The position numbers were made by a program, and so were the translations under genes. A stretch of DNA of 36,452 bases from positions 1 through 36,452 of IMG/VR virus record IMGVR_UViG_3300025843_000004; one strand, 5' to 3'. The DNA is from a virus. Numbering within the stretch: the first letter of the stretch is position 1; each line of letters opens with the position of its first letter. Below are positions 22,932-31,026 of this stretch, in pieces. The notes beneath the pieces were generated by a model. It did no database searches. It was given only the letters and a program-made list of their open reading frames with translations, and had not been told where the DNA came from.

Positions 22932-23389
22932 GGGTGTGGTCCTGGTCCTTTGGAGTGTGCTTTTCGGAGAGATGCGCCTAATCCGCCTGACGTTTTCCAG
23001 CCGATCATTCCCTCTATCTGCCAGATGAGGAAGCGGCCACGGTAGGCGCGGAATGGAAGCTCAATGGCTGACTCGTCGGCCTTGATCCATCCACGGTTCC
23101 ATCCATCGGTGAAGGTGTGTCCGTCGCCATCGCTTACCTGTACGGTGCGTGTCCGGTGGGAGATGCCGATGACGACGGAAAGCAAATTGCACGCCGGGTT
23201 CCTGGTGAACCAGCATGCCCAACGGACTCCTGGGATCATCAACATGATTCGCCACCAGAACATCCACCATGATGTCGGAGCAACGGGCCAGTTACAGTCC
23301 CGCATGTCATCGGACATGAGCCAGATCGGGTTTGCGATCTGATGTCCGGTTGCTGGCGTCCGGTTCGGTTGTCGGCGGTCCTGGTTCAT
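22928..23389 (-). CDS. aromatic, probably membrane-associated hypothetical protein
   Basis: 153 residues from the ATG at 23389, one base after the fibre stop region; the longer frame to 23584 lies inside the fibre gene. SWWMFWWRIMLMIPGVRWACW is very aromatic and hydrophobic and probably associates with a membrane. The C-terminal half has soluble elements (FLIWQIEGMIGWK) that recall a small phage family of unknown role. Its position next to the two membrane-protein genes suggests a shared envelope function. Confidence 0.5.
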   Translation of the reverse strand: MNQDRRQPNRTPATGHQIANPIWLMSDDMRDCNWPVAPTSWWMFWWRIMLMIPGVRWACWFTRNPACNLLSVVIGISHRTRTVQVSDGDGHTFTDGWNRGWIKADESAIELPFRAYRGRFLIWQIEGMIGWKTSGGLGASLRKAHSKGPGPHP

Positions 23390-23390
23390 G

Positions 23391-24512
23391 TTAGTTGAAG
23401 TGGATAACGGCATCAGTGATGACGCCCGCGCCGGTTCCGGTATTGAGGAAGTGGCCGCATTCCTTGAAATGTACGCCGGCCGATGGTGATGCCGTCTGTG
23501 CAACAAGCCCAGCCGTTGTCGCGCTGGAATATAGGACATATCCCTGGGCGGCAGTAACGCCGGTGTCGGGAAGCACGCCAACACGTCCAGAGACTACCAT
23601 CCAGAACGAATCACCGGCAGCAGTAGCAGTAGAGTACGCCACGCCGATTGGCATGTCGTTCTCATTGCCGCTGGTCGGAGTTTTCTTGACGCGGTTCGCC
23701 GTGCCACCCTGGATCGCGGAACACATACTTCCGATAGCGATTGCTTCGTCAGCAACCATGAGGGTAGCGATGCCGCCTTCTGGAGTCAGCTTGACCTTGG
23801 GGCCAGTGATTGCGTCAGACGCCGTCAGCGTGGTGCAGGAGACGCCGCCAGAGAACGTAGCCGCGCCAGTAGATGTATTAATGGCAACCCGCGTATTAAC
23901 GCCCGTGGCGTCAAGCATGACGAAGTTGTCAACCCCTAGATACCCCATCAGCCCAAGGCTCGTCCCCGTGTTTCCAGCTAATTGGAGAAGTGAGATAGAT
24001 GCGTTTCCACCACGGATTCGTAGAACGTTAGCGTCGTTACCGTTCTCAATGAGGTGGACGCCAGCCGTCAGCGTGGTGCAACTGACGCCTGCCGCAAACG
24101 ATGCCCCATGCGTAAATGCAAATGTCGTACCGTCATGATATACGTTTCGCGTACTCCCATCACCAAAATATATTGCCCCGGTTGCGTCACCTCTATCAGA
24201 CCTCAGGTCAACGCCCTTAACGATGCCACTAGCAGTCAGCGTGGTGCAGGAGATAGCAGCCGGGGTCGTCCCGCCGATTGCGCCAGGTGCCGTCCACGTC
24301 GTACCGTTGAGTAACGCCGCGTTGAGGTTCGGGCAGACGGTTGTGCTGACAACCGTGATCGGTGCCGTCCCATTGGGAAGCGTGCTGCTGATCTGTCCTG
24401 ATGCCACAAGGGTTGTGCATCCAATGGCGCCGAACGTAATTGCAACTCCAGTCAGCAGCGCGACGAGTCGGCCGTTGCTGATAGGTGCTTGGGTTGGGTA
24501 TCCTTCGCTCAT
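23391..24512 (-). CDS. tail-fibre-like protein with Cys-containing repeats
   Basis: The 373-residue product is Gly/Thr/Ser-rich beta sequence typical of fibre shafts (GAIYFGDGSTRNVYHDG, LGLMGYLGVDNFVMLDATG). A short unit, (A/G)-hydrophobic-(S/G)-CTTL-(T/V)-A, occurs four times, at about residues 29, 86, 142 and 224, matching repeated GTCAGCGTGGTGCA-type DNA. The C-terminus (KECGHFLNTGTGAGVITDAVIHF) is a module also seen in other phage virion proteins. It may bind the host surface. The ATGA overlap links it to the gene before it. Confidence 0.65.
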   Translation of the reverse strand: MSEGYPTQAPISNGRLVALLTGVAITFGAIGCTTLVASGQISSTLPNGTAPITVVSTTVCPNLNAALLNGTTWTAPGAIGGTTPAAISCTTLTASGIVKGVDLRSDRGDATGAIYFGDGSTRNVYHDGTTFAFTHGASFAAGVSCTTLTAGVHLIENGNDANVLRIRGGNASISLLQLAGNTGTSLGLMGYLGVDNFVMLDATGVNTRVAINTSTGAATFSGGVSCTTLTASDAITGPKVKLTPEGGIATLMVADEAIAIGSMCSAIQGGTANRVKKTPTSGNENDMPIGVAYSTATAAGDSFWMVVSGRVGVLPDTGVTAAQGYVLYSSATTAGLVAQTASPSAGVHFKECGHFLNTGTGAGVITDAVIHFN

Positions 24513-25276
24513 GATCCGACCTCCCGGCGTCCAACGACGAGCGCGGACGACCTAACAAGTGGAACGGTCTTGGTCGCATCTCCGCCGACATCGCCCGTGA
24601 TCTCGTAATACAGGTTCTCGGACATCGTTGTGGATCCAGCCGGGACGATTGAATAGATGTCGGCAGCGGAGCCGAGTGTCCCCAGGCTCTCAGGCCATTT
24701 GACCGTGATGATTCCTCCGGCGCTGGCCGTCAGGACAAATCCAGTTGGTGATCCATTCGTCGCGTCGAGTTTCTTGGTGGTCTGGTTGATCGTGCGGACG
24801 GAGAGAGCTAGACTGGTGTATCCAGAGAGATCGACGGGTGCGCCGGTCTGGTCCACCATTGGGATTGACCATTCCTGGTAGCGGTACGCGATCAGCTCTG
24901 CGGCCCAGGTGAAGCCGAGGTAAACGTTGCGGATCTCGCCGAGCTGGACGGCTGACAGCCCAGTGTACATCGAGTCGAGATCCTGAGTCTCGCACTCGCC
25001 CTCCCAGCTTGAACTCCAGACCGCCCTGCTTGCTACGGCCGGAATGATCTTGACCCGGAACCATCCGGCGGACGGAGGAGCCGAGAACGCCAGCGCATAG
25101 TCGCCGCCACCGATCTCGACAATCGCGGCGTTGCTGGTGAAGGTTGACCAGACCGAAGCTCCGTAGCCGCGAACGCGCGCCGTTACGGTGAAGTCGGCCA
25201 GGGTCAGTCCAGTCACAGCAGCGCCAGCGGCGTCGGTGACGTTGATGACGCGGTGGGTGAGGTCGCCGGCTCTCAT
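24509..25276 (-). CDS. beta-sandwich structural protein (BppU-like)
   Basis: 255 residues, beta-rich. The first half contains repeated immunoglobulin-like character (GLTLADFTVTARVRGYG, GGDYALAFSAPPSAGWFRVKI). The second includes DQTGAPVDLSGYTSLALSVRT and VLTASAGGIITVKWPES, a motif order seen in baseplate upper proteins and their relatives. It probably forms part of the host-recognition apparatus with the fibre gene it overlaps (ATGA). Confidence 0.55.
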   Translation of the reverse strand: MRAGDLTHRVINVTDAAGAAVTGLTLADFTVTARVRGYGASVWSTFTSNAAIVEIGGGDYALAFSAPPSAGWFRVKIIPAVASRAVWSSSWEGECETQDLDSMYTGLSAVQLGEIRNVYLGFTWAAELIAYRYQEWSIPMVDQTGAPVDLSGYTSLALSVRTINQTTKKLDATNGSPTGFVLTASAGGIITVKWPESLGTLGSAADIYSIVPAGSTTMSENLYYEITGDVGGDATKTVPLVRSSALVVGRREVGS

Positions 25277-25277
25277 G

Positions 25278-25619
25278 TCAGGTCGTCGCTTCGCGGCTCA
25301 GGATCACCTTGCCCTGGCGGTGGCGTACTACGGTGGCGGTGACGATGGTTTCCAGGTCCCACACGCCAATAGCGGCGTCCCGCTCGCTGGGTAGCGCATT
25401 GGGAGCCGACAGGCCGGCGGTGATCGTGGCGGTAAGGCTGATCGTCGTGTCGCCACCAGCGGACACAGCGGAGCATGTGAGGTCGGTGAGCTTGGTTCCG
25501 CCGAACTTGTCCCGGATCGAGCCGGTGGGGGTGACGCCGACATACGCGGCACCGATGTTGACGACCTGAGAGAAGGTCGCGCCCTGTTCGATGGTGAGGT
25601 TGAGATTCGTAGCGGTCAT
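25278..25619 (-). CDS. small beta-sandwich structural protein
   Basis: 113 residues. LNLTIEQGATFSQVVNIG, then DTTISLTATITAGLSA, then GVWDLETIVTATVVRHRQGK and a terminal strand match a common short phage family in which QGATF opens an Ig-like domain. It ends one base before the next start. A virion component linked to fibre or baseplate assembly is likely; the precise role is unknown. Confidence 0.6.
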   Translation of the reverse strand: MTATNLNLTIEQGATFSQVVNIGAAYVGVTPTGSIRDKFGGTKLTDLTCSAVSAGGDTTISLTATITAGLSAPNALPSERDAAIGVWDLETIVTATVVRHRQGKVILSREATT

Positions 25620-25662
25620 GGCGTGCCTTATTCAGTCGAGGTACAGAGGATGCCGCTTGCCG

Positions 25663-26490
25663 TCAGGTCTTGGATTGGCGTCCGCGCCTGGTGGAAGTCC
25701 TGACAACGGGTTCGCCTGGGATTGGAACCCCGTTGACGATCACAGCACCGTCCTTGACGGTGATCCGGTTGATCGTCATTCCGGATGCGGTCGCTTCACG
25801 GATGGCAGTCTCAACGGTGGCTCCGATGTCACGGAGAGCAGTTTCCGTTTCGCTGGTCAGGCCATCGACGCCAGGGCCAGGGATCAGGTCGTGGCCGTAG
25901 AGCCAAACGACTTTCGCCCCCATGGCCTTCGCCAGCCGTAGCGCGCAGATCGGCGACAGGATCCCTTCATGGATGCCGAGCCGTTCCAGGTCGAACCAGC
26001 GTCCACCAGGCAGGGACGGAGCATGGCGCAGACGGCAGACCCGGATCGGGTTGCAGTCCGTTACCATGTGAGGGAACGCAAAGCCGTCGTTAGCAACGTG
26101 CCAGTCACAGCCGACCTTGCCGGCGGCATTCACAGCGATGCACGGCCCGCGTGGAGCGATCTCGGCAATCTCACGGCGCAGGTTCGGGCCAGCCGATAGG
26201 ATGCTGACCTCGGCGAACTGCGGAAGCTCGACGATCTCATTCGGAGGAGCTACCCTGGGCAACGATTCCTGGCTCACCTTGATGTCTGGAAAGTGGAGGA
26301 GATATGAGGAAACGATGCCAGGGTAGCCTGGAGCGTGAATGGTGGTGAAGCCGGCCTCTGCATTGCTCTCGGCCTTCCACATCCAGCCGGCGCGCATGGC
26401 GATCCGCTTGAATGTCGGATGCTGCAAAAGCAACGCAGCACGAGCTTCGTGCGGGTCGGTGTTCTCGTTGATGTAGGCGATCAGGTGCAT
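25663..26490 (-). CDS. MptE/DUF115-like Rossmann protein
   Basis: 275 residues. VSILSAGPNLRREIAEIAP (about 95-113), then CIAVNAAG and CDWHVANDGFAF, is the GxGPSL-like nucleotide-binding opening followed by an acidic pocket, as in 6-hydroxymethylpterin pyrophosphokinase MptE-like / DUF115 proteins. Relatives act in pterin or flagellin-sugar pathways. LAKAMGAKVVWLYGHDLIP supports a Rossmann-type enzyme. The end is basic and disordered. Lying straight after the major capsid gene it is probably an added gene rather than a structural part. It might modify the virion surface, but the substrate is unknown. Confidence 0.5.
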   Translation of the reverse strand: MHLIAYINENTDPHEARAALLLQHPTFKRIAMRAGWMWKAESNAEAGFTTIHAPGYPGIVSSYLLHFPDIKVSQESLPRVAPPNEIVELPQFAEVSILSAGPNLRREIAEIAPRGPCIAVNAAGKVGCDWHVANDGFAFPHMVTDCNPIRVCRLRHAPSLPGGRWFDLERLGIHEGILSPICALRLAKAMGAKVVWLYGHDLIPGPGVDGLTSETETALRDIGATVETAIREATASGMTINRITVKDGAVIVNGVPIPGEPVVRTSTRRGRQSKT

Positions 26491-26501
26491 GGCTGCTATC
26501 G

Positions 26502-26532
26502 AGCCGCCTTGCCGGGTTAGGACAAGGCGGCT
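26502..26532. repeat. 10-bp perfect hairpin after the capsid gene
   Basis: AGCCGCCTTG (26502-26511) pairs with CAAGGCGGCT (26523-26532) across an 11-base loop. In the minus-strand RNA it lies about 24 bases after the capsid stop and before the next start. A weaker repeat (26542-26552 with 26560-26570) overlaps the capsid stop. With no T-run it is more likely a partial terminator, RNA-stability or processing element that separates abundant capsid mRNA from the rest. Confidence 0.55.
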
Positions 26533-26555
26533 AGTAGTCGAGTCAGGACCCTAGA

Positions 26556-27554
26556 TTACAGGGACTTGACGCAGACGCCGGCCGAGTGCTTGATGCTGGT
26601 GCTGACCAGATCCCAGTTGGTCGAGAGCAAGAGCGCGGTGTCGTCGGGGTTGGCGCCGCCGTTGCCCATGTCCCAGGTGTAACCCTTGATGCTCACGAAC
26701 CAGTCACGCTCGCCCTGCAGGCGGGTGATGATGTTCGCCTTGCCGGTGATGCGCTGGAGCGTGAATCCGGTGAGCTGGGTGCCCAGTTTCAGACGGATCG
26801 CCCCCTGGGTCAGACCGAGGGTGAAATACTTGTCGGTGGTCACATCGAGGACGAGCGAGGAGCTGTCCGTGACCATGATCGGCTTGCCCATCGTCGGGGG
26901 CGAGGCGCCAAAAATGGCAACCTGGGTCAGGATGTCGGAAGCGCCGGCGGCCGGGGTGATCGCTTCGGTCATCAGGTCGCCATACGCCTTGCTGTGGGCG
27001 ACCCAGCAGACGACAGCGCCGGCGGCATCTCCAAGTTTCTGCTGGGCGTTGTTCAGCGCGATGCGCGATAGCTTGTTGAGGCTGGTCGCGGCGCTGATGT
27101 CGTTGGTGGTCGCCGTCTTGTTGATGGCGCCACGGGCGGCCAGGAGCGCGTCGTTCAGCTCTTGCTGGAGGACCTGTTCGGCGACCATCTTGCCCAGGGC
27201 GAACGAGATGCCCTCGACGGTGGTGCCGATCTTGCGGAGCGCGTCGTCGGTGATGCCGAACGGGCCGATACGCCGCGACAGTCGGACTTCGGCGTTCTCG
27301 CCCTGCGACACGGTGATGTCGGTGGCGTCGGCGGTGGCGCCAGAGCCGCTGGTGATGCGGCGGGACACGCCGCCGGTGGGCAGCTTGAAGAAACTGTTTT
27401 TGATGTAGTCGCCGGGCGAAGCGGCGTCCTCCACGATGATGGCGCCGTTGGCCTTCTCAGTCAAAACCTTGAGGTTCTGAGCAACGGTTTCGGAATACCC
27501 GGTCTGGAACGCCGGGTCGTAGATTTTCATGTCGGAAGCGAGCGAGGTGCTCAT
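26556..27554 (-). CDS. major capsid protein
   Basis: The 332-residue product begins MSTSLASDMKIYDPAFQTGY, an opening typical of one HK97-fold capsid family. Further matching segments are VSRRITSGSGATADATD, RRIGPFGITDDALRKIG and VCWVAHSKAYGDLMTEA; the end is beta-rich (YTWDMGNGGANPDDTALLL). It follows the S49 protease/scaffold gene, as in lambda (C, Nu3, E). Hundreds of copies would form the shell. The ribosome site before the ATG is weak (AAGG about 14 bases upstream) for so abundant a product. Any protease maturation site cannot be read from the sequence. Confidence 0.85.
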   Translation of the reverse strand: MSTSLASDMKIYDPAFQTGYSETVAQNLKVLTEKANGAIIVEDAASPGDYIKNSFFKLPTGGVSRRITSGSGATADATDITVSQGENAEVRLSRRIGPFGITDDALRKIGTTVEGISFALGKMVAEQVLQQELNDALLAARGAINKTATTNDISAATSLNKLSRIALNNAQQKLGDAAGAVVCWVAHSKAYGDLMTEAITPAAGASDILTQVAIFGASPPTMGKPIMVTDSSSLVLDVTTDKYFTLGLTQGAIRLKLGTQLTGFTLQRITGKANIITRLQGERDWFVSIKGYTWDMGNGGANPDDTALLLSTNWDLVSTSIKHSAGVCVKSL

Positions 27555-27579
27555 GGAAGGATGCCTTAGCGTTTAGCTT

Positions 27580-27613
27580 GGGTTGGTTTGATTGGGTTGG
27601 ATGGATGGGTTGG
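27580..27613 (+). repeat. three GGGTTGG repeats between capsid and protease genes
   Basis: GGGTTGG occurs at 27580, 27594 and 27607 on the plus strand, within a 60-base gap. The matching mRNA is C-rich (ACCCAACC-type). The plus strand could fold into a G-rich structure, with an extra ATGG run between copies. Confidence 0.55.
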
Positions 27614-27614
27614 A

Positions 27615-28022
27615 TCAGGCGGGGAGCTGGCTGTAGGCGTCAGCGCCGTGGGCGGCGATGAACGCGCCCTTCTCGTCACTGGTCATCGAGGAGCGGATCT
27701 TGCTTGCCGGGGGAGCGCCCAGGCCGGGATCCTGCGGAGCGCCCTTGGCGAGAGCCAGGAGCTTCGCGTGGTCGGCCTTGAGGGTGGCGAGTTCGGTGGC
27801 GGCGGCCTTGGCCTCCGTCTGCGACTGCTCCAGAGCCGCCTTGGTATCGACCAGCTCCTTCGTCTTGGCCTCATCGGCCAGCGCGGCGCTGCGCGTATTG
27901 GCGAACGCCGTGAGGAGTTCGGGGGTGGCGTCGGGTTTGGCCGCTTCCGCGATCAACTCCGACGACAGAGAGGGATGGGAGAGCGCAAGTGCGGCCATCG
28001 CCGCCATGAGCTGAACGTGCAT
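27615..28022 (-). CDS. nested scaffolding protein candidate (Nu3-like)
   Basis: Within the protease gene an in-frame ATG at 28022 (Met311) follows AAGGAG by six bases; a second ATG lies just before it. The product would be the last 135 residues, helical and Ala/Glu/Lys-rich with a central coiled coil, as scaffold proteins are. Lambda makes its scaffold Nu3 from the same place in gene C. The strong internal ribosome site is visible; separate translation is inference. Confidence 0.6.
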   Translation of the reverse strand: MHVQLMAAMAALALSHPSLSSELIAEAAKPDATPELLTAFANTRSAALADEAKTKELVDTKAALEQSQTEAKAAATELATLKADHAKLLALAKGAPQDPGLGAPPASKIRSSMTSDEKGAFIAAHGADAYSQLPA

Positions 28023-28952
28023 CATAGACTCCTTGGCGATGTCCGCCTTGAGGGGTTGCTTGAATCCAGCCGTCGAGGTGACGGCAGGCATGGAGATAGT
28101 GTGCTTCGTCGTCGGCAGCTTGGCAGCGGACGCCATGAGCTGATCCCAGCTCATCATCTCGTCGGCCAGGCCCATAGCGATTGCAGCCTCGGGGCGCCAC
28201 ATCTCGCCAGTGGTAGCCGCTGCGATCTGCTCGTCGGTCATGCCGCGTCCAGCCTGGACGCCGCCGGCGAACACAGCGTGGAAGTCGGCCAGGTCACGGT
28301 CGATGGCCCGTGCCTGTTCCAGACTCAGGGTTTCTCCCATTGCGCCGGGCGCCTTGAGCGGAGAGGTGCGGAACACTTGGACTTTGACGCCCCGGTTCTC
28401 CTGTAGCCTGGTCTGATCGACGTGGGCGGTGATGACGCCGATGGATCCGACCTCAGAGGTAGGCCCGGCCATCACGATCTTGTCAGCCTGGGAGGCGAGC
28501 CAGTAGGCCGCCGATGCCGCCATGCCGTCGACGAAAGCAATGACCGGCTTCCCACCGGCCGAGACTCGACGGATGGCGTCCGCAGTCTCAGACGTGCCGG
28601 CGACGGTCCCGCCGGGTGAGTCGATCCGAAGGACGATCCGCTTCACGTTGGGGTCAGCTGCCATCGCCAGGAGGTCGCGTTGCAGGCTTTCGGCGCTGCG
28701 GCCGGCGTCCTGACAGTTGCCGTTGATCTGGTCAGCGTAGCGAGCGATGACGCCACGGACGGGGATCACGGCGGTATCGCCGATGATCTGCGGGCCGGGT
28801 TCGCCGCCGCCAGGCGAGTCGCCAGCCCTGGCACTCGGGGTCCGCTCGCCATTGGCGCGGGACTCCAGGAGCGCGGAGAGGATGTCGAAAACCGGGGGGT
28901 GGATGGCCCACACCTGATTCGACAGGAAGCGGAGAGCTGGGGTCATGGTCAC
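27615..28952 (-). CDS. S49-family capsid maturation protease
   Basis: 445 residues of the SppA/lambda C type. The core shows IVLRIDSPGGTVAG (106-119), FVDGMAASAAYWLAS (140-154) with probable nucleophile Ser147, and SPLKAPG with Lys200 as likely general base, 53 residues later. GSIGVITAHVDQTRLQENRG links them. From about residue 310 the protein turns into Ala/Lys/Glu-rich coiled coil (ELATLKADHAKLLALAKG), the scaffold-like part. It would cut the scaffold, portal or itself during procapsid maturation. It overlaps the portal gene (ATGA) and precedes the capsid gene. Confidence 0.88.
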   Translation of the reverse strand: MTMTPALRFLSNQVWAIHPPVFDILSALLESRANGERTPSARAGDSPGGGEPGPQIIGDTAVIPVRGVIARYADQINGNCQDAGRSAESLQRDLLAMAADPNVKRIVLRIDSPGGTVAGTSETADAIRRVSAGGKPVIAFVDGMAASAAYWLASQADKIVMAGPTSEVGSIGVITAHVDQTRLQENRGVKVQVFRTSPLKAPGAMGETLSLEQARAIDRDLADFHAVFAGGVQAGRGMTDEQIAAATTGEMWRPEAAIAMGLADEMMSWDQLMASAAKLPTTKHTISMPAVTSTAGFKQPLKADIAKESMMHVQLMAAMAALALSHPSLSSELIAEAAKPDATPELLTAFANTRSAALADEAKTKELVDTKAALEQSQTEAKAAATELATLKADHAKLLALAKGAPQDPGLGAPPASKIRSSMTSDEKGAFIAAHGADAYSQLPA

Positions 28953-30487
28953 GATTCAACTCCTGCCGGTTGTTCGGCTGGTTTCTCGTCGGCTTCCAGG
29001 TCGGTTTCCTGTTCGTCTGCCGGCTTGTCCTCGCCCGTGGGTGGGATTGCCATGGGAGCGCCGAAAGGTGCCTGTCCGCCGGGGACTGGCTTCGCGGTGG
29101 GGTCAGGAAGCCCCTGGCCCTCGGCGAACTCGATGTCACGGGCCGTCTGTTCCGCCTCGTCCTCATAGTCGAGTCCGAACATGGCGAAGGCGGTTGTTGG
29201 GGACACTCCGGTTTCGATCAGGTTTTTGATCGTCACGGAGTCCTTCTGACGGTCGGTGCTGTATTTGGGCGGCCGGCTGTAACGCCCGGCCATGATGTCG
29301 GTCCAGTCGTCGGTTCCGAACGTGAGCCGGTCGCGGGCGACTTCCTCACGGATGATCGCCTCGTCCATGACGCGGGACACCTGCGCCTGATGGTCCTCCT
29401 GATAGCCCTGACAGGTGCGGTCGTTCTGGTCCAGGCCGGCGCGCGCCGATGCCAGTGAAGCCTCGCCCATCTCGCACAGGACAACCTGCCACGGCAGGCC
29501 CCACATCGCGGACAGAGAGCGGTACATCGTGGTCAGGAAGTCTCGGAGGTCGGCTCCCTGGAAACTGGAGGTCATGAACTTCACATCAGAGGCGCCGTAC
29601 TTAGCAACAAGGACGCTCATCGGTCCCAGGACCGCGTTCTGGCCCAGCCGCGCCTTCGCCGTGATCGAGGCTTTCAGCTCCTCCTCGTCCTCAGTGAAGT
29701 AGATTATCGGGTGGATCGCCTGCGCGCGCTTGCCGGCGACGTGAGCCTCGACAGTCCCTTGGATCTGCCGCATGAGGAGGAGCGCCGGGGCGAACATCGA
29801 GATCCCGCGCACCATGCCGGGAACGCGCATGCCAACTCGGTGAATGACGTTGCGGCTGCCGTCATCTGCCACCATTGGGATTCGGTCCCATCCGGTGATG
29901 TTGATGGTCCCATACGATCCGATCTGCGTCTTCTCAACATAGATCGCCGTCGCTTCTCCGGCCAGGTTGAACTCGATGCCGTCCTGGATCGTCAGGTTGT
30001 TGACGGCTTGGCTTGGGTTGCTGACCCGGTTCGGCATGACCAGACGCCAGCATGTTGCCTGGTAGGCATTGCGGCGTTCGGGTCGCCAGAGCCTCACGGC
30101 GAAGCAATCGCCCATAATGGTCGCGGTCCAGTCCAGCGCGCGCTCCAGCTCAACACGGGTCAGGCCGCCGGATGCGTCGATCTGCCGGCCGGCGCTGGCG
30201 TGTCGGATCGACGCCTCGATGGCCCGGCGCTGGTTGCGCTCCTCGGTCGTGGTCTGGATTACGTCCTTCTCGCTGTAGGTCGAGCGGAGGACCATGCCGG
30301 TAGGGCCATGAGTCTCGCGCAGCTTGGCGGACACCATCGCCGCCGCGAACGGATCGTTGCTGACCAGGGACAGGCCACGGGCGGCCAGGACCTTTGCCTC
30401 GGCCGACCAAATGTGGTTCGGCTCGCTGATCCAGGTATTCCAGTCGGCGAACAGACGATGGTCAGTAGATCCGACGAACTGGCTCAT
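28949..30487 (-). CDS. lambda-type portal protein
   Basis: 512 residues matching the lambda GpB family. Typical segments are FAAAMVSAKLRETHGPTGMVL, DWTATIMGDCFAVRLWRPE, VIHRVGMRVPGMVRGISMFAP and YRSLSAMWGLPWQVVLCEMGE. The C-terminal 60 residues are acidic and Pro-rich and may be trimmed or disordered. The dodecameric portal forms the DNA entry vertex and docks the terminase. ATGA overlaps join it to the gpW-position gene upstream and the protease downstream. Confidence 0.92.
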   Translation of the reverse strand: MSQFVGSTDHRLFADWNTWISEPNHIWSAEAKVLAARGLSLVSNDPFAAAMVSAKLRETHGPTGMVLRSTYSEKDVIQTTTEERNQRRAIEASIRHASAGRQIDASGGLTRVELERALDWTATIMGDCFAVRLWRPERRNAYQATCWRLVMPNRVSNPSQAVNNLTIQDGIEFNLAGEATAIYVEKTQIGSYGTINITGWDRIPMVADDGSRNVIHRVGMRVPGMVRGISMFAPALLLMRQIQGTVEAHVAGKRAQAIHPIIYFTEDEEELKASITAKARLGQNAVLGPMSVLVAKYGASDVKFMTSSFQGADLRDFLTTMYRSLSAMWGLPWQVVLCEMGEASLASARAGLDQNDRTCQGYQEDHQAQVSRVMDEAIIREEVARDRLTFGTDDWTDIMAGRYSRPPKYSTDRQKDSVTIKNLIETGVSPTTAFAMFGLDYEDEAEQTARDIEFAEGQGLPDPTAKPVPGGQAPFGAPMAIPPTGEDKPADEQETDLEADEKPAEQPAGVES

Positions 30488-30792
30488 TCGGCGAACTCCA
30501 TTGGGATGATGGAGATTCCGCCAGTTCGCCCAACATAGGCAAAGCCGGCGCGGACGACATCGAGAGCTTGCTTGAGTTGGGCCAGGTTGGCCGTCACTGA
30601 TCGGCCGTTCATCGTGTAGCTGGCGATGGCGCCACGCTGCAATGCCTCGTTACCGGCAGTCAAAGCGATGATGGCGGACAGTTTTGACTTCGCCTCGGTC
30701 CAGGTCAGACCAAGCAAGGCGTTGGCGAGGTCGCCGTTCATTCCGGCGAGTGACAAGTCTTCGGAGCTGATCGTTAGGCCGAGTACGGTCAT
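30484..30792 (-). CDS. gpW-position head-tail joining protein
   Basis: 102 residues, longer than lambda gpW (68). The second half, RGAIASYTMNGRSVTANLAQL followed by KQALDVVRAGFAYVG, has the 'Gly-Arg-Ser before a helix' character of W-like proteins. It lies between the terminase group and the portal, as W does in lambda, and overlaps the portal start (ATGA). The ATG is directly preceded by a hairpin. Confidence 0.55.
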   Translation of the reverse strand: MTVLGLTISSEDLSLAGMNGDLANALLGLTWTEAKSKLSAIIALTAGNEALQRGAIASYTMNGRSVTANLAQLKQALDVVRAGFAYVGRTGGISIIPMEFAE

Positions 30793-30811
30793 GCGCTCTT
30801 ACAATGAGCGC
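30793..30811 (-). promoter_or_regulatory. hairpin abutting the gpW-position start codon
   Basis: On the minus strand GCGCTC, a 7-base loop and GAGCGC stand directly before the ATG at 30792, and the purine-rich AAGAG lies in the loop/stem. A folded stem would cover the ribosome site, so translation of this low-copy joining protein may be damped. The pairing is perfect over six bases; the effect is inferred. Confidence 0.5.
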
Positions 30812-30859
30812 AACCGTCTTGGACAGCAATGGTTCGATCCTACTATTCTCCGGAATCGT

Positions 30860-31026
30860 CTAACTGTTTGCTGCCAAACAATCTAGCAGATCACTTGTGC
30901 ATTTTCCCTTCTTCTGATTCCGCTTCCTGATGATCCATCCGTCTTGATCTCCGTCCCTCTGAGCCAGGAAGCGGGTATCGTCACTCAGGATTCTGGACGG
31001 TACGGCGGTTCCGAATTATCACTCAT
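30860..31026 (-). pseudogene. short broken ORF after the methyltransferase
   Basis: An ATG at 31026 overlaps the methyltransferase stop (ATGA) but the frame stops after 13 codons. Another frame carries on with protein-like sequence lacking a start (ILSDDTRFLAQRDGDQDGW, then IRKRNQKKGKCTSDLLD) to a TAG at 30860-30862. One frameshift would join them into a gene of about 50 residues. The damage resembles that in the adjoining methyltransferase. The remaining 50 bases to the hairpin hold nothing recognisable. Confidence 0.35.

Noticed and set aside
26586-28406. Several long plus-strand open frames opposite capsid and protease genes
   Set aside because: Their composition (Arg, Gly, Asp or Ser runs) and lack of ribosome sites mark them as antisense shadows of strongly supported genes.
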